Shown here one piece after another: positions 1 through 8,562 of a stretch of DNA of 64,000 nt; the first letter of the stretch is position 1; every line of letters starts with the position of its first letter. The stretch lies in NCBI RefSeq assembly GCF_003258605.2, contig NZ_CP031264.1, forward strand, positions 2,976,001 to 3,040,000, given 5' to 3'. This DNA is from Peterkaempfera bronchialis. GTDB taxonomy: Bacteria > Actinomycetota > Actinomycetes > Streptomycetales > Streptomycetaceae. The notes below the pieces were generated by a model, which made no database searches, was not told the origin of the DNA, and worked only from the letters and a program-made list of their open reading frames with translations. A program made the translations under genes and the position numbers.

Positions 1-292
1 CGGCGGTGCTGAACCCCGGGGCGTCGCACCCCGCCGTCAGCAGGCCCTTGAGCATCTCGACCCGGGCGTCGAGTTCCTCGGTGCGCCGCTGGGCATCGGC
101 CTCACGCCGCTGCCGGTAGGCGGCCTGCTGCTCCCGCTGGCTCCGCGCTGCGGCCCGCTCGGCCGCCCGCTGCTGACGCTCCGACTCGCGCTGCTGCTGG
201 AGCCGGGCCCGATGCTGCGCCTCCTGCTGTCGCTGCTGCTGGCGCTGGATCTCGGCCCAGGTGGCTATCAGCCCGGTGGAGCGGCGGCTCAT
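1..292 (-). CDS. Coiled-coil N-terminus of a larger protein, possibly an Mrr-type restriction endonuclease (cut by window edge)
   Basis: The frame is open from an ATG at 292 to the window edge, giving 97 residues without a stop. The protein starts MSRRSTGLIATWAEIQ and then becomes a long Gln/Arg/Glu-rich helix typical of a coiled coil, ending in a segment with MLKGLL. Streptomyces proteins with this opening and coiled coil usually continue into an Mrr-like restriction endonuclease domain, but that part lies outside the window, so the function is inferred only from the N-terminus. The 240 bp between it and the next gene show no clear hairpin. Confidence 0.55.
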   Translation of the reverse strand, partial: MSRRSTGLIATWAEIQRQQQRQQEAQHRARLQQQRESERQQRAAERAAARSQREQQAAYRQRREADAQRRTEELDARVEMLKGLLTAGCDAPGFSTA

Positions 293-531
293 TCGGCTGT
301 GGGTTCCTCTCGGGGACGCCTCCCGCCCTCCCGGAAACGACGCGCGGAAACGCCACGCGGAAACGGCGCGGGGGCGGGGCAACCAACAGTGTCCACGCGA
401 CCATATCGGCTGCCCCGCGCCCGCTTCAGCCCGTTGCCCGACCACGTCGGCAACGTTTCCGACCACCCGCCTTCGCATCGGCGCCGTGCGTCACCGCGCG
501 GCGCGGCACACCCGTCGGCGCGGGCGGGCGG

Positions 532-1614
532 TCAGCTCTGCTGCGTCGTCCGCTCGCGCAGCGCCTGCTGTACGGCGTCCCGTACCCGGCTGTCCTCACG
601 CAGCTTGCGCCGTGCGCGGTTGCGGCGCGCGAGCACCAGCGCCCCGACGACGACCGCGATCAGGACGACGACCAGCAGCAGCAGCGTCCATGGGACGGCC
701 CAGCCGTGCGTCGTCGCCTGGACCGGCTTCAGCAAGGTGGTGGAGCCGGATGCGTCGGTGAGCTGGGGCGTGAGGGTCGCGGTCGCGGCCAGGCTGACGC
801 CGGGCGCCACGCCGTGCACCGGCACCGTCACCTTCCAGCTCTCGCCCGGGAGCAGCTCCGGCGGCGGGGCGATACGGCCCGCCTCGGTCCGCAGCCACCC
901 GAACGGGCCGGAGAGCGACACCGTCTGCTGGGCCGACAGGATGGCGTTGCCGGTGTTGTGGATCGTGTAGGTGACGGTGGCGTCTCCCTTGGCGAACGGG
1001 TTGAACGACCCGGCGTAGCGCACGTGGAGGTCCTCGATCGCGAGGTTCGGCTTGAGCGCGCCGCTGACCTGGAGCTTGACCCGGATGCCGAGGCGCCGGT
1101 CCACATTGATGCCCTCGGCGTCGTCGGGCTGCGTCAGGGAGGTGAGGATGCCGCCCACGTAGTCGCCGGGTGTGGCGTTGCCCGGAACGGTGATGGTGAA
1201 GGGGACCTCGACGGACTTGCCGGGCTGGACCACGACCCGGTCGCGGTCGGCGTGGACCCAGGCGCCGACTCCGACGGACTTCTTGCCCCTGGGGAGCAGG
1301 TCGAGTTGGCCCATGTCGGTCGTGAAGCCGTCGGCGGCGTAGACCGCGAGTTCAAGCGGAGCGGTGCCGTGGTTGGCGACGACCATGGCGTCCTTGACCT
1401 GTCCACCGGGGTTCACGCCGTGGCTGAAGCTGGACCGGTCGGCGCCGTACCCGTTCGCGGCCGTCCTGACCGTCCAGGTGACGTCGCCGTCGGCGGCGGC
1501 CAGCGCGGGGCCGGCCCCCAGGCCGGTGATCGCGAAGGCCATGAGCAGGGCCAGGGCGGCGGTGCGGACAAGGGCGGTGACGGTGGTCTTCCGGCGCGTT
1601 GCGGGCGGGTGCAT
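532..1614 (-). CDS. DUF916 (WxL-type) surface protein with C-terminal membrane anchor
   Basis: A 360-residue exported protein. Residues 1-40 form a signal peptide ending ALA-AAD. Two beta-rich domains follow, the first resembling DUF916 of WxL-locus proteins (GDYVGGILTSL near residue 150). One membrane helix lies at about 305-327, followed by a strongly basic cytoplasmic tail. An AGGAG site 9 nt upstream supports the ATG at 1614. It lies 84 bp downstream of the phosphoesterase gene on the same strand, so co-transcription is plausible. In Firmicutes this fold binds peptidoglycan or WxL partners; the role in actinomycetes is not established. No WxL partner is visible here. Confidence 0.8.
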   Translation of the reverse strand: MHPPATRRKTTVTALVRTAALALLMAFAITGLGAGPALAAADGDVTWTVRTAANGYGADRSSFSHGVNPGGQVKDAMVVANHGTAPLELAVYAADGFTTDMGQLDLLPRGKKSVGVGAWVHADRDRVVVQPGKSVEVPFTITVPGNATPGDYVGGILTSLTQPDDAEGINVDRRLGIRVKLQVSGALKPNLAIEDLHVRYAGSFNPFAKGDATVTYTIHNTGNAILSAQQTVSLSGPFGWLRTEAGRIAPPPELLPGESWKVTVPVHGVAPGVSLAATATLTPQLTDASGSTTLLKPVQATTHGWAVPWTLLLLVVVLIAVVVGALVLARRNRARRKLREDSRVRDAVQQALRERTTQQS

Positions 1615-1698
1615 CTCGGGGTTCTCCTGGCGCGAAAGGCGGGGTAGGACACCGGAAGGTGCCTACCCCGCCCGGTGGAACAGGTGAAACGGGTACGG

Positions 1699-3678
1699 TC
1701 AGCTGCTCAGCGCAGTGATCGTGAGGGTGGCGCGGTAGGCGCCCTTCTCGACGCTGTCCGGGATCTTCAGATCCAGGTCGGCGCCGAGCTTGGCCGCGCC
1801 CTTGGCGTGGCCCTGGTCGGCCCAACCGAGGCCGCGCGAGACGGAGAGGCCCTTGCCCTGGTCGTCGTAGGCGGAGGCCACGGAACCGCTGGCCTTGGCG
1901 CCCGCGCCGTCCTCGACCACCTGCGGCGTCCAGCCGAGGTAGGCGCCGGAGAACGCCTTGTCGGCGTCCTTGAAGTCACTCACGCTGGCGGAGATCGACC
2001 AGGGGGCGTGCGAGCGGCGGCTGTCCGTCACGGAGATCGGGTTGATCTTGCCGGTCGCCTCGAAGTACTCGCCGTTGTGGTCCTTGGCGGTGCCGAGGTC
2101 CACCAGGCCGTTGTAGCCGTCGATCGTCCAGCCGAACTCACCCGGGGCGGCGTTGGGCACATTGACCTGGAGGTCCTGTCCGCTGCCGTGGTACGGGTGC
2201 ACGGAGACCTTGTCGACGACCGAGCCGACCGGCTGCCCGGCGGGGGTGTTCTTGCAGGAGACCTGGCCGAGCTCCACGGACGCGTTCGGAGCCGCGCAGG
2301 TGCCGCTGCGCAGGTTCTCGACGACGAGCTTGTCGTTGCGCACCTGGACCTTGACGTAGCTGCGGACGTGCTCCTGGTCCTGGACCGAGTTGTACCAGTA
2401 GTTGCTCGGCTTCAGCGGGTCGGCACCGTTGCCGGCGCCGCTGGTGCCGCTGTTGTCCGGGGTGGTGATGTCGTAGTACTTCGAGCCCGAGGCGGAGTTC
2501 GCCGTCACATAGAGGACGCCGCCGGGGCCGGGGTACACATCGGCTGCACCGGGCTGCTCATCCGCGTTCGCCTTCTGACCGTTCTTGATCAGGTAGCTAC
2601 GGGAGTAGGCGTGGTCGTGGCCCTGGAGCACCAGGTCGACGCCGAGCTTGGAGAAGGCGGTCGGGAAGTCGACCCGGCGCGCCTTGTTGTCGGAGTCCTT
2701 GGCGTGGCTGGCCGGCGAGTAGATCGCGTGGTGGAAGACGAGCACCTTCCACTTGGCCTCGGAGCCGTGCTTGTTGATGACGTCGGTCACGTAGGCGACA
2801 TGCGCCGCGTCACCGCCGCCACCCTGCGAGGTGGCGTAGCTGTTGCTGTTGATGTCGATGAACAGCACGTCCTTGTGGATGAACCAGTAGTTTCCACCGG
2901 ACGTGTTGGAACCCGGGTTGCCGTTGGAGTACAGCGGCGCCGAGCGGTCGGTGTTCGGGGTGAAGAGGTGCTGCTCGTACGCCTTGCCGCCGACGTCGTG
3001 GTTGCCGATGGTGGCGGCCCACGGGTACTGACGCAGCTTGTCGGGTGCGAGGAAGGCGGACCACTGGGACTCGGTGTTGGCGGTCTCGACCTGGTCGCCG
3101 CCCGACACCAGCAGCTCGGAGTCCGGGTTGGCGCCGAGGGCGACATCCAGGGTGTCCTGCCAGCCGGCCTGGTCCTTGGCCAGGTTGCCGGACGAGCCGA
3201 TCTGCGGGTCGCCGAAGAACAGGAAGTCGTAGTCGCCCTCGAAGTCCTGCGTCTTGAAGGCGTACGTCTGAGACCAGTTGCCCTCGGAGCCGACGCGGTA
3301 GGAGTACGCCGCGTGCTCCTTCAGGCCGGTGATCGTCGCATGGCGGTTGAAGCCGCCGCTGGTGGCGATGTTCGCCCCGCCGATGGCGTCGAAGGTGGCG
3401 GCGCCGGCCGGGAACTCACCGTTGACCAGCTCTGCGGTCGGGGCGAGCTGGATCTTCTGCGCGGTGTCGGCGGAGGAGTACCACGTCACGGTGCGCTGGG
3501 ACTCGTCGGCGCCCACGCCGAGGATGATGCCGGTGAGCGCGGCGGGCTCGGCGGCCAGGGCGGGGGTCGCCAGGCCACTGCCGAGGGCCACGGCCAGGCC
3601 CAGGAATGCCCCTGCGGCCCCGGTGGCCACGCGGCGCCTCACAGGCCCGGGGGCCTGCGTCGAAGTGCTCGATCTCAT
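1699..3678 (-). CDS. Secreted purple-acid-phosphatase-like metallophosphoesterase
   Basis: A 659-residue exported enzyme. The ATG at 3678 (MRSSTST) is preceded by AAGGA; in-frame codons further upstream lack such a site. A signal peptide (to about residue 42, ALA-AEP) is followed by a fibronectin-like purple acid phosphatase N-domain (about 45-135). A calcineurin-type domain then shows its metal-binding motifs in order: FFGDPQIG, VSGGDQ, GNHD, FHHAIYS and QGHDHAYSR. A C-terminal beta-rich region of about 200 residues may be a carbohydrate or wall-binding module. It probably releases phosphate from extracellular phosphomonoesters. The HupE-like gene lies upstream on the same strand. Confidence 0.88.
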   Translation of the reverse strand: MRSSTSTQAPGPVRRRVATGAAGAFLGLAVALGSGLATPALAAEPAALTGIILGVGADESQRTVTWYSSADTAQKIQLAPTAELVNGEFPAGAATFDAIGGANIATSGGFNRHATITGLKEHAAYSYRVGSEGNWSQTYAFKTQDFEGDYDFLFFGDPQIGSSGNLAKDQAGWQDTLDVALGANPDSELLVSGGDQVETANTESQWSAFLAPDKLRQYPWAATIGNHDVGGKAYEQHLFTPNTDRSAPLYSNGNPGSNTSGGNYWFIHKDVLFIDINSNSYATSQGGGGDAAHVAYVTDVINKHGSEAKWKVLVFHHAIYSPASHAKDSDNKARRVDFPTAFSKLGVDLVLQGHDHAYSRSYLIKNGQKANADEQPGAADVYPGPGGVLYVTANSASGSKYYDITTPDNSGTSGAGNGADPLKPSNYWYNSVQDQEHVRSYVKVQVRNDKLVVENLRSGTCAAPNASVELGQVSCKNTPAGQPVGSVVDKVSVHPYHGSGQDLQVNVPNAAPGEFGWTIDGYNGLVDLGTAKDHNGEYFEATGKINPISVTDSRRSHAPWSISASVSDFKDADKAFSGAYLGWTPQVVEDGAGAKASGSVASAYDDQGKGLSVSRGLGWADQGHAKGAAKLGADLDLKIPDSVEKGAYRATLTITALSS

Positions 3679-3804
3679 TTGGTCTTCGTTCCTTTGTGCA
3701 CGGGGGTGCATGGAATGGGGATCCTCAAGGTCTCGTCGCTCGGTTAACCGAACGAAAATGCGATCTTGTGGCGAGCTGAACATCCCAAGAGACCTGCGTC
3801 GGCC

Positions 3805-5013
3805 TCAGGACCCGGACACCCGTTGCACAAACCACACCAACCCCATGACGGCCACGCCCGCGGAGAGCGCACCGGTCACCCAGAGACCGGCCGTCGGCGC
3901 ACGGCGCCGCAACACCATCAGCAGGGGGAAGACGGCGGCGATGAGCGCCAGTTGCACGGCCTCGATGCCGACGTTGAAGACCAGCAGGGACCAGAGCAGG
4001 GTCCACGACCACGCCTGATCGATCCCCAGCGCGCCCGCGAAGCCCAGGCCGTGCACCAGGCCGAAGCAGAACACCACCCCGAGGCGGGTCCAGCCCGCGC
4101 GGTCCAGGCTGAAGTGGCTGCTTCCCACCGTCTCAAGGTCGGTGGCATGGTCGCCGCGCCGCCAGACCCGCCACAGGTACCAGCCGGCCACCACGGCGAT
4201 CGACAGCGCGATGACGGGCTCCACCACCCTCGCCGGCACATCGACCAGGCCCAGGGCGGCGAGCATGAACGTCACCGAGTGCGCCAGGGTGAAACTCGTG
4301 GCCGCGAGCACGATCTCGCGCAGCCGCCGCGACCCGGCGATAAGCGCCAGCAGGAAGAGGATGTGGTCGATCCCGGTCAGCAGATGCTCGGTACCCAGGC
4401 GGAAGAACTCCCAGAACCGCTCGTACCACGACTGCCCGGTCGAGAAGGACGGATGGGCGGCGTCGAGCGCGGCACTGCCCGAGCGGCCGTCGATCTCATA
4501 GGTGACGATCGTCTTGGTCCCGGAGACATAGCGCTCGCCGTCCGGAAACAGCGTGCTGCGTACCTGGTGATCGTCGCCCCGCTCAGGACAGGACCAGTCG
4601 AGCAGCAGATCGGCGTACGGCACCCCCTCCCGCCGGCCCATCGTGAAGTCGCCGACCCGGGTCGGCGTGCACGCCTGGCCGGCCGAGGTGACCGAGAAGC
4701 GCTCGGTGACGTACTTCGCGGCCGACTCCGGATGGGCGTTGAGCGCCGCCGCCTGTGCGGTGGTGTCCTCGGCCTCGAAGGCGGCGTTCCCCGCCTGGAA
4801 GAGGGGATCGTCGTGCTCGAAGTCGGCGGCGGAGACGACAAAGAGGTCGTACTCAAGCTCCAGCATCGTCCGTATATGACCTCTGTCGCCTGCGGTGACA
4901 TGGACATATACGGTCGATGAGAACCCATGGGCGAGTGCCGGCTGCCCGGCGCTCAGGAAAGCGATCACCGCCGCAGTGATCGCGACGATGGTGCAGCGGA
5001 CCCGGTATGACAT
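3805..5013 (-). CDS. HupE/UreJ family membrane protein with exported N-terminal domain
   Basis: 402 residues. A signal peptide ends ...PALA, leaving a mature protein that begins HGFSSTVYV; an N-terminal histidine is typical of this group. About 200 residues of extracytoplasmic domain are followed by a C-terminal HupE/UreJ-2 membrane domain (about 235-400) carrying GTEHLLTGIDHILF, with conserved His and Asp in the membrane. Family members are putative nickel/cobalt or related metal permeases, but this long-N-terminal subgroup is uncharacterised. GAAGGAG lies 4 nt before the ATG. It is probably the first gene of a run with the phosphoesterase and DUF916 genes. Confidence 0.85.
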   Translation of the reverse strand: MSYRVRCTIVAITAAVIAFLSAGQPALAHGFSSTVYVHVTAGDRGHIRTMLELEYDLFVVSAADFEHDDPLFQAGNAAFEAEDTTAQAAALNAHPESAAKYVTERFSVTSAGQACTPTRVGDFTMGRREGVPYADLLLDWSCPERGDDHQVRSTLFPDGERYVSGTKTIVTYEIDGRSGSAALDAAHPSFSTGQSWYERFWEFFRLGTEHLLTGIDHILFLLALIAGSRRLREIVLAATSFTLAHSVTFMLAALGLVDVPARVVEPVIALSIAVVAGWYLWRVWRRGDHATDLETVGSSHFSLDRAGWTRLGVVFCFGLVHGLGFAGALGIDQAWSWTLLWSLLVFNVGIEAVQLALIAAVFPLLMVLRRRAPTAGLWVTGALSAGVAVMGLVWFVQRVSGS

Positions 5014-5185
5014 GTGGCTCCTTCAGGTTTCCCGTGCACGGTGCAGGCCATGGGTGAACACGACCCGGCACATCGGCGAACCCCGCAGGAACAAATCCGA
5101 GAACGGCGGCCATGGAGGGAGTCGGCAGGAATCGGGAGAGCAGGATGGAGGCGCACCATCAGCCACCACTCGGAGGACGATCGCC

Positions 5186-5857
5186 TTGCGCCCCCCGCTT
5201 CGGGCCGTTGCCACGCTGGCCATGGCCGCCGCGCTGGTCACCGGATGCAGCTCCGGCGACGACTGGTCACGGCCGCACCCCAAGCCCACCGCCATCGGCA
5301 CACTCGGCCCGGGGTTCATCGACCGCTCCTCCCCGCCCGCCCCGGAGGCCACCGCCACACCGCGCCCCGGCTCCTGGACCGGGGTCCACCCGCCGAAGGA
5401 CTACCGCGTACTCCTGCTCACCGCAGGCGACGACGCCCCGACCAAGGCTCTGGTGGCGGCAGTCCAGAGCTGGGCGGCGGAGGAGCACGTCGACCTCAGA
5501 ACGGTGGCCGCCGACAACCCGTCCGACCCCCTCCCCGACATCATCCGGGCCCTCAGCATGAGCCCGGACCTCATCGTCAGCGCCGGCAACGACCTCATCG
5601 ACCCCCTCGCCGTGGTCACCGCCAACCACCTCTCCCAGCAGTTCCTCGTCGTGGGCGCCGAACTGGCCGAGCCCACCCACAACGTCACGGCCGTCGACTG
5701 GTCCGGCGCGTCCTTCCGCGGCGAAGGGCTCGGCATGTCCTCGACGTACGACCCCCACTCCTTCACCCCCGCCCGCTGCGACGCCGCCATCAGAGCGGGC
5801 ACCGCGGCCGTACTCAACGGCCTGACCGGCATCGTGCTCTGGCTCGACCACCTCTGA
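5186..5857 (+). CDS. BMP-family-like substrate-binding lipoprotein
   Basis: A 223-residue predicted lipoprotein with the lipobox LVTGC near residue 20. The TTG at 5186 is chosen because GGAGG sits 9 nt upstream (5172-5176) and the signal peptide begins directly after it. A Pro/Thr-rich linker leads to a domain beginning YRVLLLTAG and containing a SPDLIVSAG segment, resembling the periplasmic-binding fold of basic membrane protein (PnrA-like) nucleoside-binding lipoproteins. It is shorter than typical BMP proteins (about 330 residues) and no permease genes are adjacent, so transport is unproven. It is divergent from the HupE-like gene. Confidence 0.75.
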   Translation: MRPPLRAVATLAMAAALVTGCSSGDDWSRPHPKPTAIGTLGPGFIDRSSPPAPEATATPRPGSWTGVHPPKDYRVLLLTAGDDAPTKALVAAVQSWAAEEHVDLRTVAADNPSDPLPDIIRALSMSPDLIVSAGNDLIDPLAVVTANHLSQQFLVVGAELAEPTHNVTAVDWSGASFRGEGLGMSSTYDPHSFTPARCDAAIRAGTAAVLNGLTGIVLWLDHL

Positions 5858-5894
5858 CCGCCCCGGTCGGACGCCGGCCCTGAAGGGCGAGGAG

Positions 5895-6242
5895 TCACCT
5901 GGCCCAGGGAAGCGGAACCTTGTCCTGACTGCCCGGCAGCATCGCCATGCCACCCACAGCCATGGCCACCAGCGCCACCGCCGGGCCGCCCACCGCCGTG
6001 AGCTGCCGGACCTTCCCCGCCGGAAGGACGATGGCCTGACCAGCCTTCACCTGCTCGGCATCGCCGTCCACCACGGCCTCGAACATGCCCGAGACCGGCA
6101 TCCAGACCTGCTCCTTGTCGATGATGTGCACCGGAGCGGAGGCGTCCGCGCCGATCTCCACCCGCCAGGTGCTGATCTCCGCACTGCCCTGGCTGGGGCC
6201 CGCGAGGGTCCGGGTCGTGCGCTGCTCACTCTCACTGATCAC
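5895..6242 (-). CDS. Small cupin-domain protein
   Basis: A 115-residue single-domain protein with a GTG start at 6242 and no evident ribosome-binding site. It fits the double-stranded beta-helix cupin fold, with KEQVWMPVSG in motif 1 and GQAIVLPAGKVRQL in motif 2. The usual motif-1 His pair is largely replaced, so metal binding and catalysis are doubtful. A 22-bp palindrome lies 12 bp upstream between this gene and a broken MarR gene, which suggests MarR control of the cupin in the ancestor. Confidence 0.8.
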   Translation of the reverse strand: MISESEQRTTRTLAGPSQGSAEISTWRVEIGADASAPVHIIDKEQVWMPVSGMFEAVVDGDAEQVKAGQAIVLPAGKVRQLTAVGGPAVALVAMAVGGMAMLPGSQDKVPLPWAR

Positions 6243-6253
6243 AATGTAAACCC

Positions 6254-6275
6254 GCTTTACTCACGCGAGTAAAGC
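6254..6275. promoter_or_regulatory. 22-bp perfect palindrome, candidate MarR operator
   Basis: The arms GCTTTACTC and GAGTAAAGC are separated by ACGC. The site sits between the start of the cupin gene and the divergent MarR remnant, overlapping the probable cupin promoter (TTGATA at 6281-6286 on the minus strand). This is the position expected for an operator of the neighbouring MarR gene, which is now truncated. Confidence 0.6.
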
Positions 6276-6304
6276 CGCTTTATCAAGGTGCGCAAGATGG
6301 CTCC

Positions 6305-6445
6305 GTGGAGACCGAAGACCCGCTGGCGAGCGCCGAACTGACCTTCCTGCTGGGCATGTCCTTCCAGCTGGTCCTCTCCGAGTTCGTCGGCCGTCTGGAC
6401 GCGGCCGCGTACGCCGACCTGCGCCCCATGCACGGCCAACCCGCC
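6305..6445 (+). pseudogene. Truncated MarR-family regulator (N-terminus only)
   Basis: From a GTG at 6305 the frame reads METEDPLASAELTF, then GMSFQLVLSEFVGRLDAA and YADLRPMHG. This matches the first helix and the start of the DNA-binding region of MarR regulators. After residue 46 the similarity stops and the frame runs into low-complexity Pro/Thr/Arg sequence with no winged helix. Family members have about 140-150 residues, so the gene is a remnant. It is divergent from the cupin gene with a palindromic operator in between. Confidence 0.6.
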
Positions 6446-6553
6446 AACCGAACAACCCAACACGCACCCACACTGCTGCGACCGACGCCCGCCCACCCAT
6501 GCGCGCAACGTCCGCAACCCGCTCAGACCGGACCCGTTCCCCGAGGCCGCCCG

Positions 6554-6812
6554 TCACTTTCCGGACTCGGGCCCGTACCACTGCATCGCCTGACCGGTGA
6601 CCGCCCGCGATGCAGTCGAAGTCGTGGTCGCGATGGAGCAGAGTGATGCCCTGAAGCTCGGCGGTGGCGGCGATGAGAAGGTCGACGGGACCGGCACTGC
6701 GGTGCATCCCTTTGTCGGTAAGCAGCCCCTGGACCCGGTCAGACTCCCCCGACAACCGCTCAGACAGCCACTCTTCGTTCTGCTCTTCTTCGAACGGATC
6801 AGCCGCGTACAA
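6554..6812 (-). pseudogene. VapC-type PIN-domain toxin remnant with frameshift
   Basis: The minus strand encodes the C-terminal half of a VapC ribonuclease: VDLLIAATAELQGITLLHRD followed by HDFDCIA. Near 6601 the frame breaks. Moving one base gives VTGQAMQWYGPESGK and a stop at 6554, the usual VapC ending, so a single-base indel is likely. The N-terminal half with the first catalytic acidic residues and any VapB antitoxin are absent. It is the remains of a toxin-antitoxin pair. Confidence 0.6.
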
Positions 6813-7059
6813 GGCTGTTCAAATTATCCGAGTACAAGGTGTCACCAAGGCAGGCGTGTCGTCCCCAGGACCACCGAACAGGGCGCACTGGACTGACGCT
6901 GGTTCTTCCACTTCGTGATCATGTCACCGGCCTGCAACAGCGACGTCCTGGAACGAAGACTCCGGGATCTCCTCGGCTCACACCTCCTTACAGTGATCAA
7001 GCAAGCACCGAGAAGCCGAACCTGATTCGGCCTCGACCAGTGATCACCAGGGGGATTTC

Positions 7060-7737
7060 ATGTCCGGCAACCGTCGTAAGGCCTTTCTCGTCTCCGCAGC
7101 CCTCGTCGGCGGCACCATGCTGATGACGGCGTGCCAGGACTCGGACACGGCCAAGGACACCGGCGCCGCGCAGGTTTCTTCGTCCGCCACTCCGGTCGGC
7201 AGTGCGGCCACCCCGTCCGGCTCGTCGACCACGGGCAGCAACCAGGGCACCGGCAAGGGCTCCGACGCAACGGGCAAGGGAAGCACCGACGGGGCCGGCT
7301 CCGGCGCCGACACCGGCAACGGCGAGCGGAAGCCGGTCGAGCAGAGCTGCGGCGCCAATGACATCTCCTGGAGCACCAGGTCCGAGACCCAGGCCGGCGG
7401 ATACATCCTGATCATCGCGAAGGCGAAGTCGGGGATCACCTGCTACCTGCCCGCCGCGCTTCCGACCGTGGCGTTCGGATCTGACGGCACCGAGGCGGGT
7501 CCGGCAGAGCAGACCGCCGGCCAGCAGATCAAGCTGAGCGGGAGCACCACCGCCTACGCCGGGGTGAACCCGAAGACCACCAACGGAAACGGTGGCAAGG
7601 AACTGGACTTCATCATCGTCGGCGTCGGTGACGACGACCCCAATCCGGTTTCCCTGCCGGTCGGCACCATCACTGTCGAGGACCCGATCGTCACCAACTG
7701 GCACACCACCCCGACGGACGCCGTTCCCTTCAGCTGA
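7060..7737 (+). CDS. DUF4232 lipoprotein
   Basis: 225 residues. The ATG at 7060 follows AGGGGG by a short spacer. A lipoprotein signal peptide ends in LMTAC (Cys at about 25), followed by a Ser/Thr/Gly-rich linker to about residue 85. A beta-sandwich DUF4232 domain follows, with two cysteines (SCGAND and GITCYLP) that could form a disulfide. DUF4232 lipoproteins are numerous in Streptomyces and have no assigned function. The last 8 bp overlap the end of the convergent small gene on the other strand. Confidence 0.85.
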   Translation: MSGNRRKAFLVSAALVGGTMLMTACQDSDTAKDTGAAQVSSSATPVGSAATPSGSSTTGSNQGTGKGSDATGKGSTDGAGSGADTGNGERKPVEQSCGANDISWSTRSETQAGGYILIIAKAKSGITCYLPAALPTVAFGSDGTEAGPAEQTAGQQIKLSGSTTAYAGVNPKTTNGNGGKELDFIIVGVGDDDPNPVSLPVGTITVEDPIVTNWHTTPTDAVPFS

Positions 7738-8065
7738 ACGGACCCGCAGCTCGTGATCCATGCTGGTGGCGCGTAGCGTGCGAGCCCTTCGTGAGACTGG
7801 CGGCTGCCGCTGTCTGCGCCTGTCGATCGCACAGCCATAACCGGGCAATCCGCCAGGCGGGCGGGTCCAGTTGGATCACGGTGTCCCCTACCAGGGTCCG
7901 CAGCCACTTCAGAGCCTGCGCGGCCGTCGGTGTCTCTCCTCGGGCCAGCCACCACCCGTGCTCTCCGGCACCGCGGCCGTACGCGATGTGCGCGCGCCTG
8001 AAGGAGACGACTGCCGGAGCCGGGGTACGGACTGGCACCTGCCGGGGCAAGGCGTCGCTCAACAC
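7730..8065 (-). CDS. Hypothetical 111-aa protein translationally coupled to an ATPase gene
   Basis: The GTG at 8065 lies inside the last codons of the upstream ATPase gene (stop at 8059-8061) and is preceded by a GGAAGAG site, so coupling by overlap is likely. The protein contains SFRRAHIAYGRGAGEHGWW and a Trp/Leu-rich middle but no family that I recognise with confidence. It has no signal peptide or membrane segment. Small basic partners of this kind often sit beside RsbW-like ATPases in Streptomyces, which makes a regulatory partnership possible. Confidence 0.6.
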   Translation of the reverse strand: MLSDALPRQVPVRTPAPAVVSFRRAHIAYGRGAGEHGWWLARGETPTAAQALKWLRTLVGDTVIQLDPPAWRIARLWLCDRQAQTAAAASLTKGSHATRHQHGSRAAGPFS

Positions 8066-8562
8066 GCCTGCTCTTCCTCGTCGGAGGGATGGTGCGGCAG
8101 TTGCACTGGCGAGCACCTCGCCCACACGGTCTTCCCCACGCCTTCGTGCTCGTGCACGCCCCAGGCGTCGGCCAGTTCCTCCACCAGGAGTAGCCCGCGG
8201 CCGTGCTCGTTCTCAGGCCGTGAGGCGACGGCCCTGGGCAAATCGGTGCTCGGGTCCAGCACCTCCACCAGCAGCGCGCCGTCCTCGGCCGACACCTTGA
8301 GGTGCGCGCGATGGCCGGGCTTCGTGCAACCGTGCAGGACGGCGTTGGTCAGCAGTTCGGCCGCAATCTGCTCCACACACCGCACCAGACCACGGTCACA
8401 GCCGGCCTCGGCCAGAACCGAGGCCATGTGCCAGCGGGCGAGCCGGACCCCGTGGCTGTCCGGGTACACCCACCGCGCATCAAGCAGGTCTCGTCTGGCA
8501 TCGGACTGCATGCACGAGGGCACAGCCGTTGCGGCTCGGAGGTCGTTCAGGGCAGTAGTCAC
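8059..8562 (-). CDS. RsbW-like ATP-binding regulatory protein (HATPase_c_2)
   Basis: A 167-residue protein with a GHKL ATPase fold. The N-box is EQIAAELLTNAVLHG, and a G-box segment reads NEHGRGLLLVEELADAWG. This is the architecture of anti-sigma-factor serine kinases of the RsbW/SpoIIAB type, which are abundant and mostly uncharacterised in Streptomyces. The GTG at 8562 follows GGGAG. The downstream 111-aa gene overlaps it, and the TPR regulator at 8840 is divergent. No anti-anti-sigma or sigma gene is adjacent, so its target is unknown. Confidence 0.85.
   Translation of the reverse strand: MTTALNDLRAATAVPSCMQSDARRDLLDARWVYPDSHGVRLARWHMASVLAEAGCDRGLVRCVEQIAAELLTNAVLHGCTKPGHRAHLKVSAEDGALLVEVLDPSTDLPRAVASRPENEHGRGLLLVEELADAWGVHEHEGVGKTVWARCSPVQLPHHPSDEEEQAC

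Noticed and set aside
706-1647. Long open frame on the strand opposite the DUF916 gene
   Set aside because: It is antisense to a convincing exported protein and reads as low-complexity Val/Gly/Arg sequence. Such open antisense frames are expected from third-position G/C bias and occur opposite nearly every gene here.
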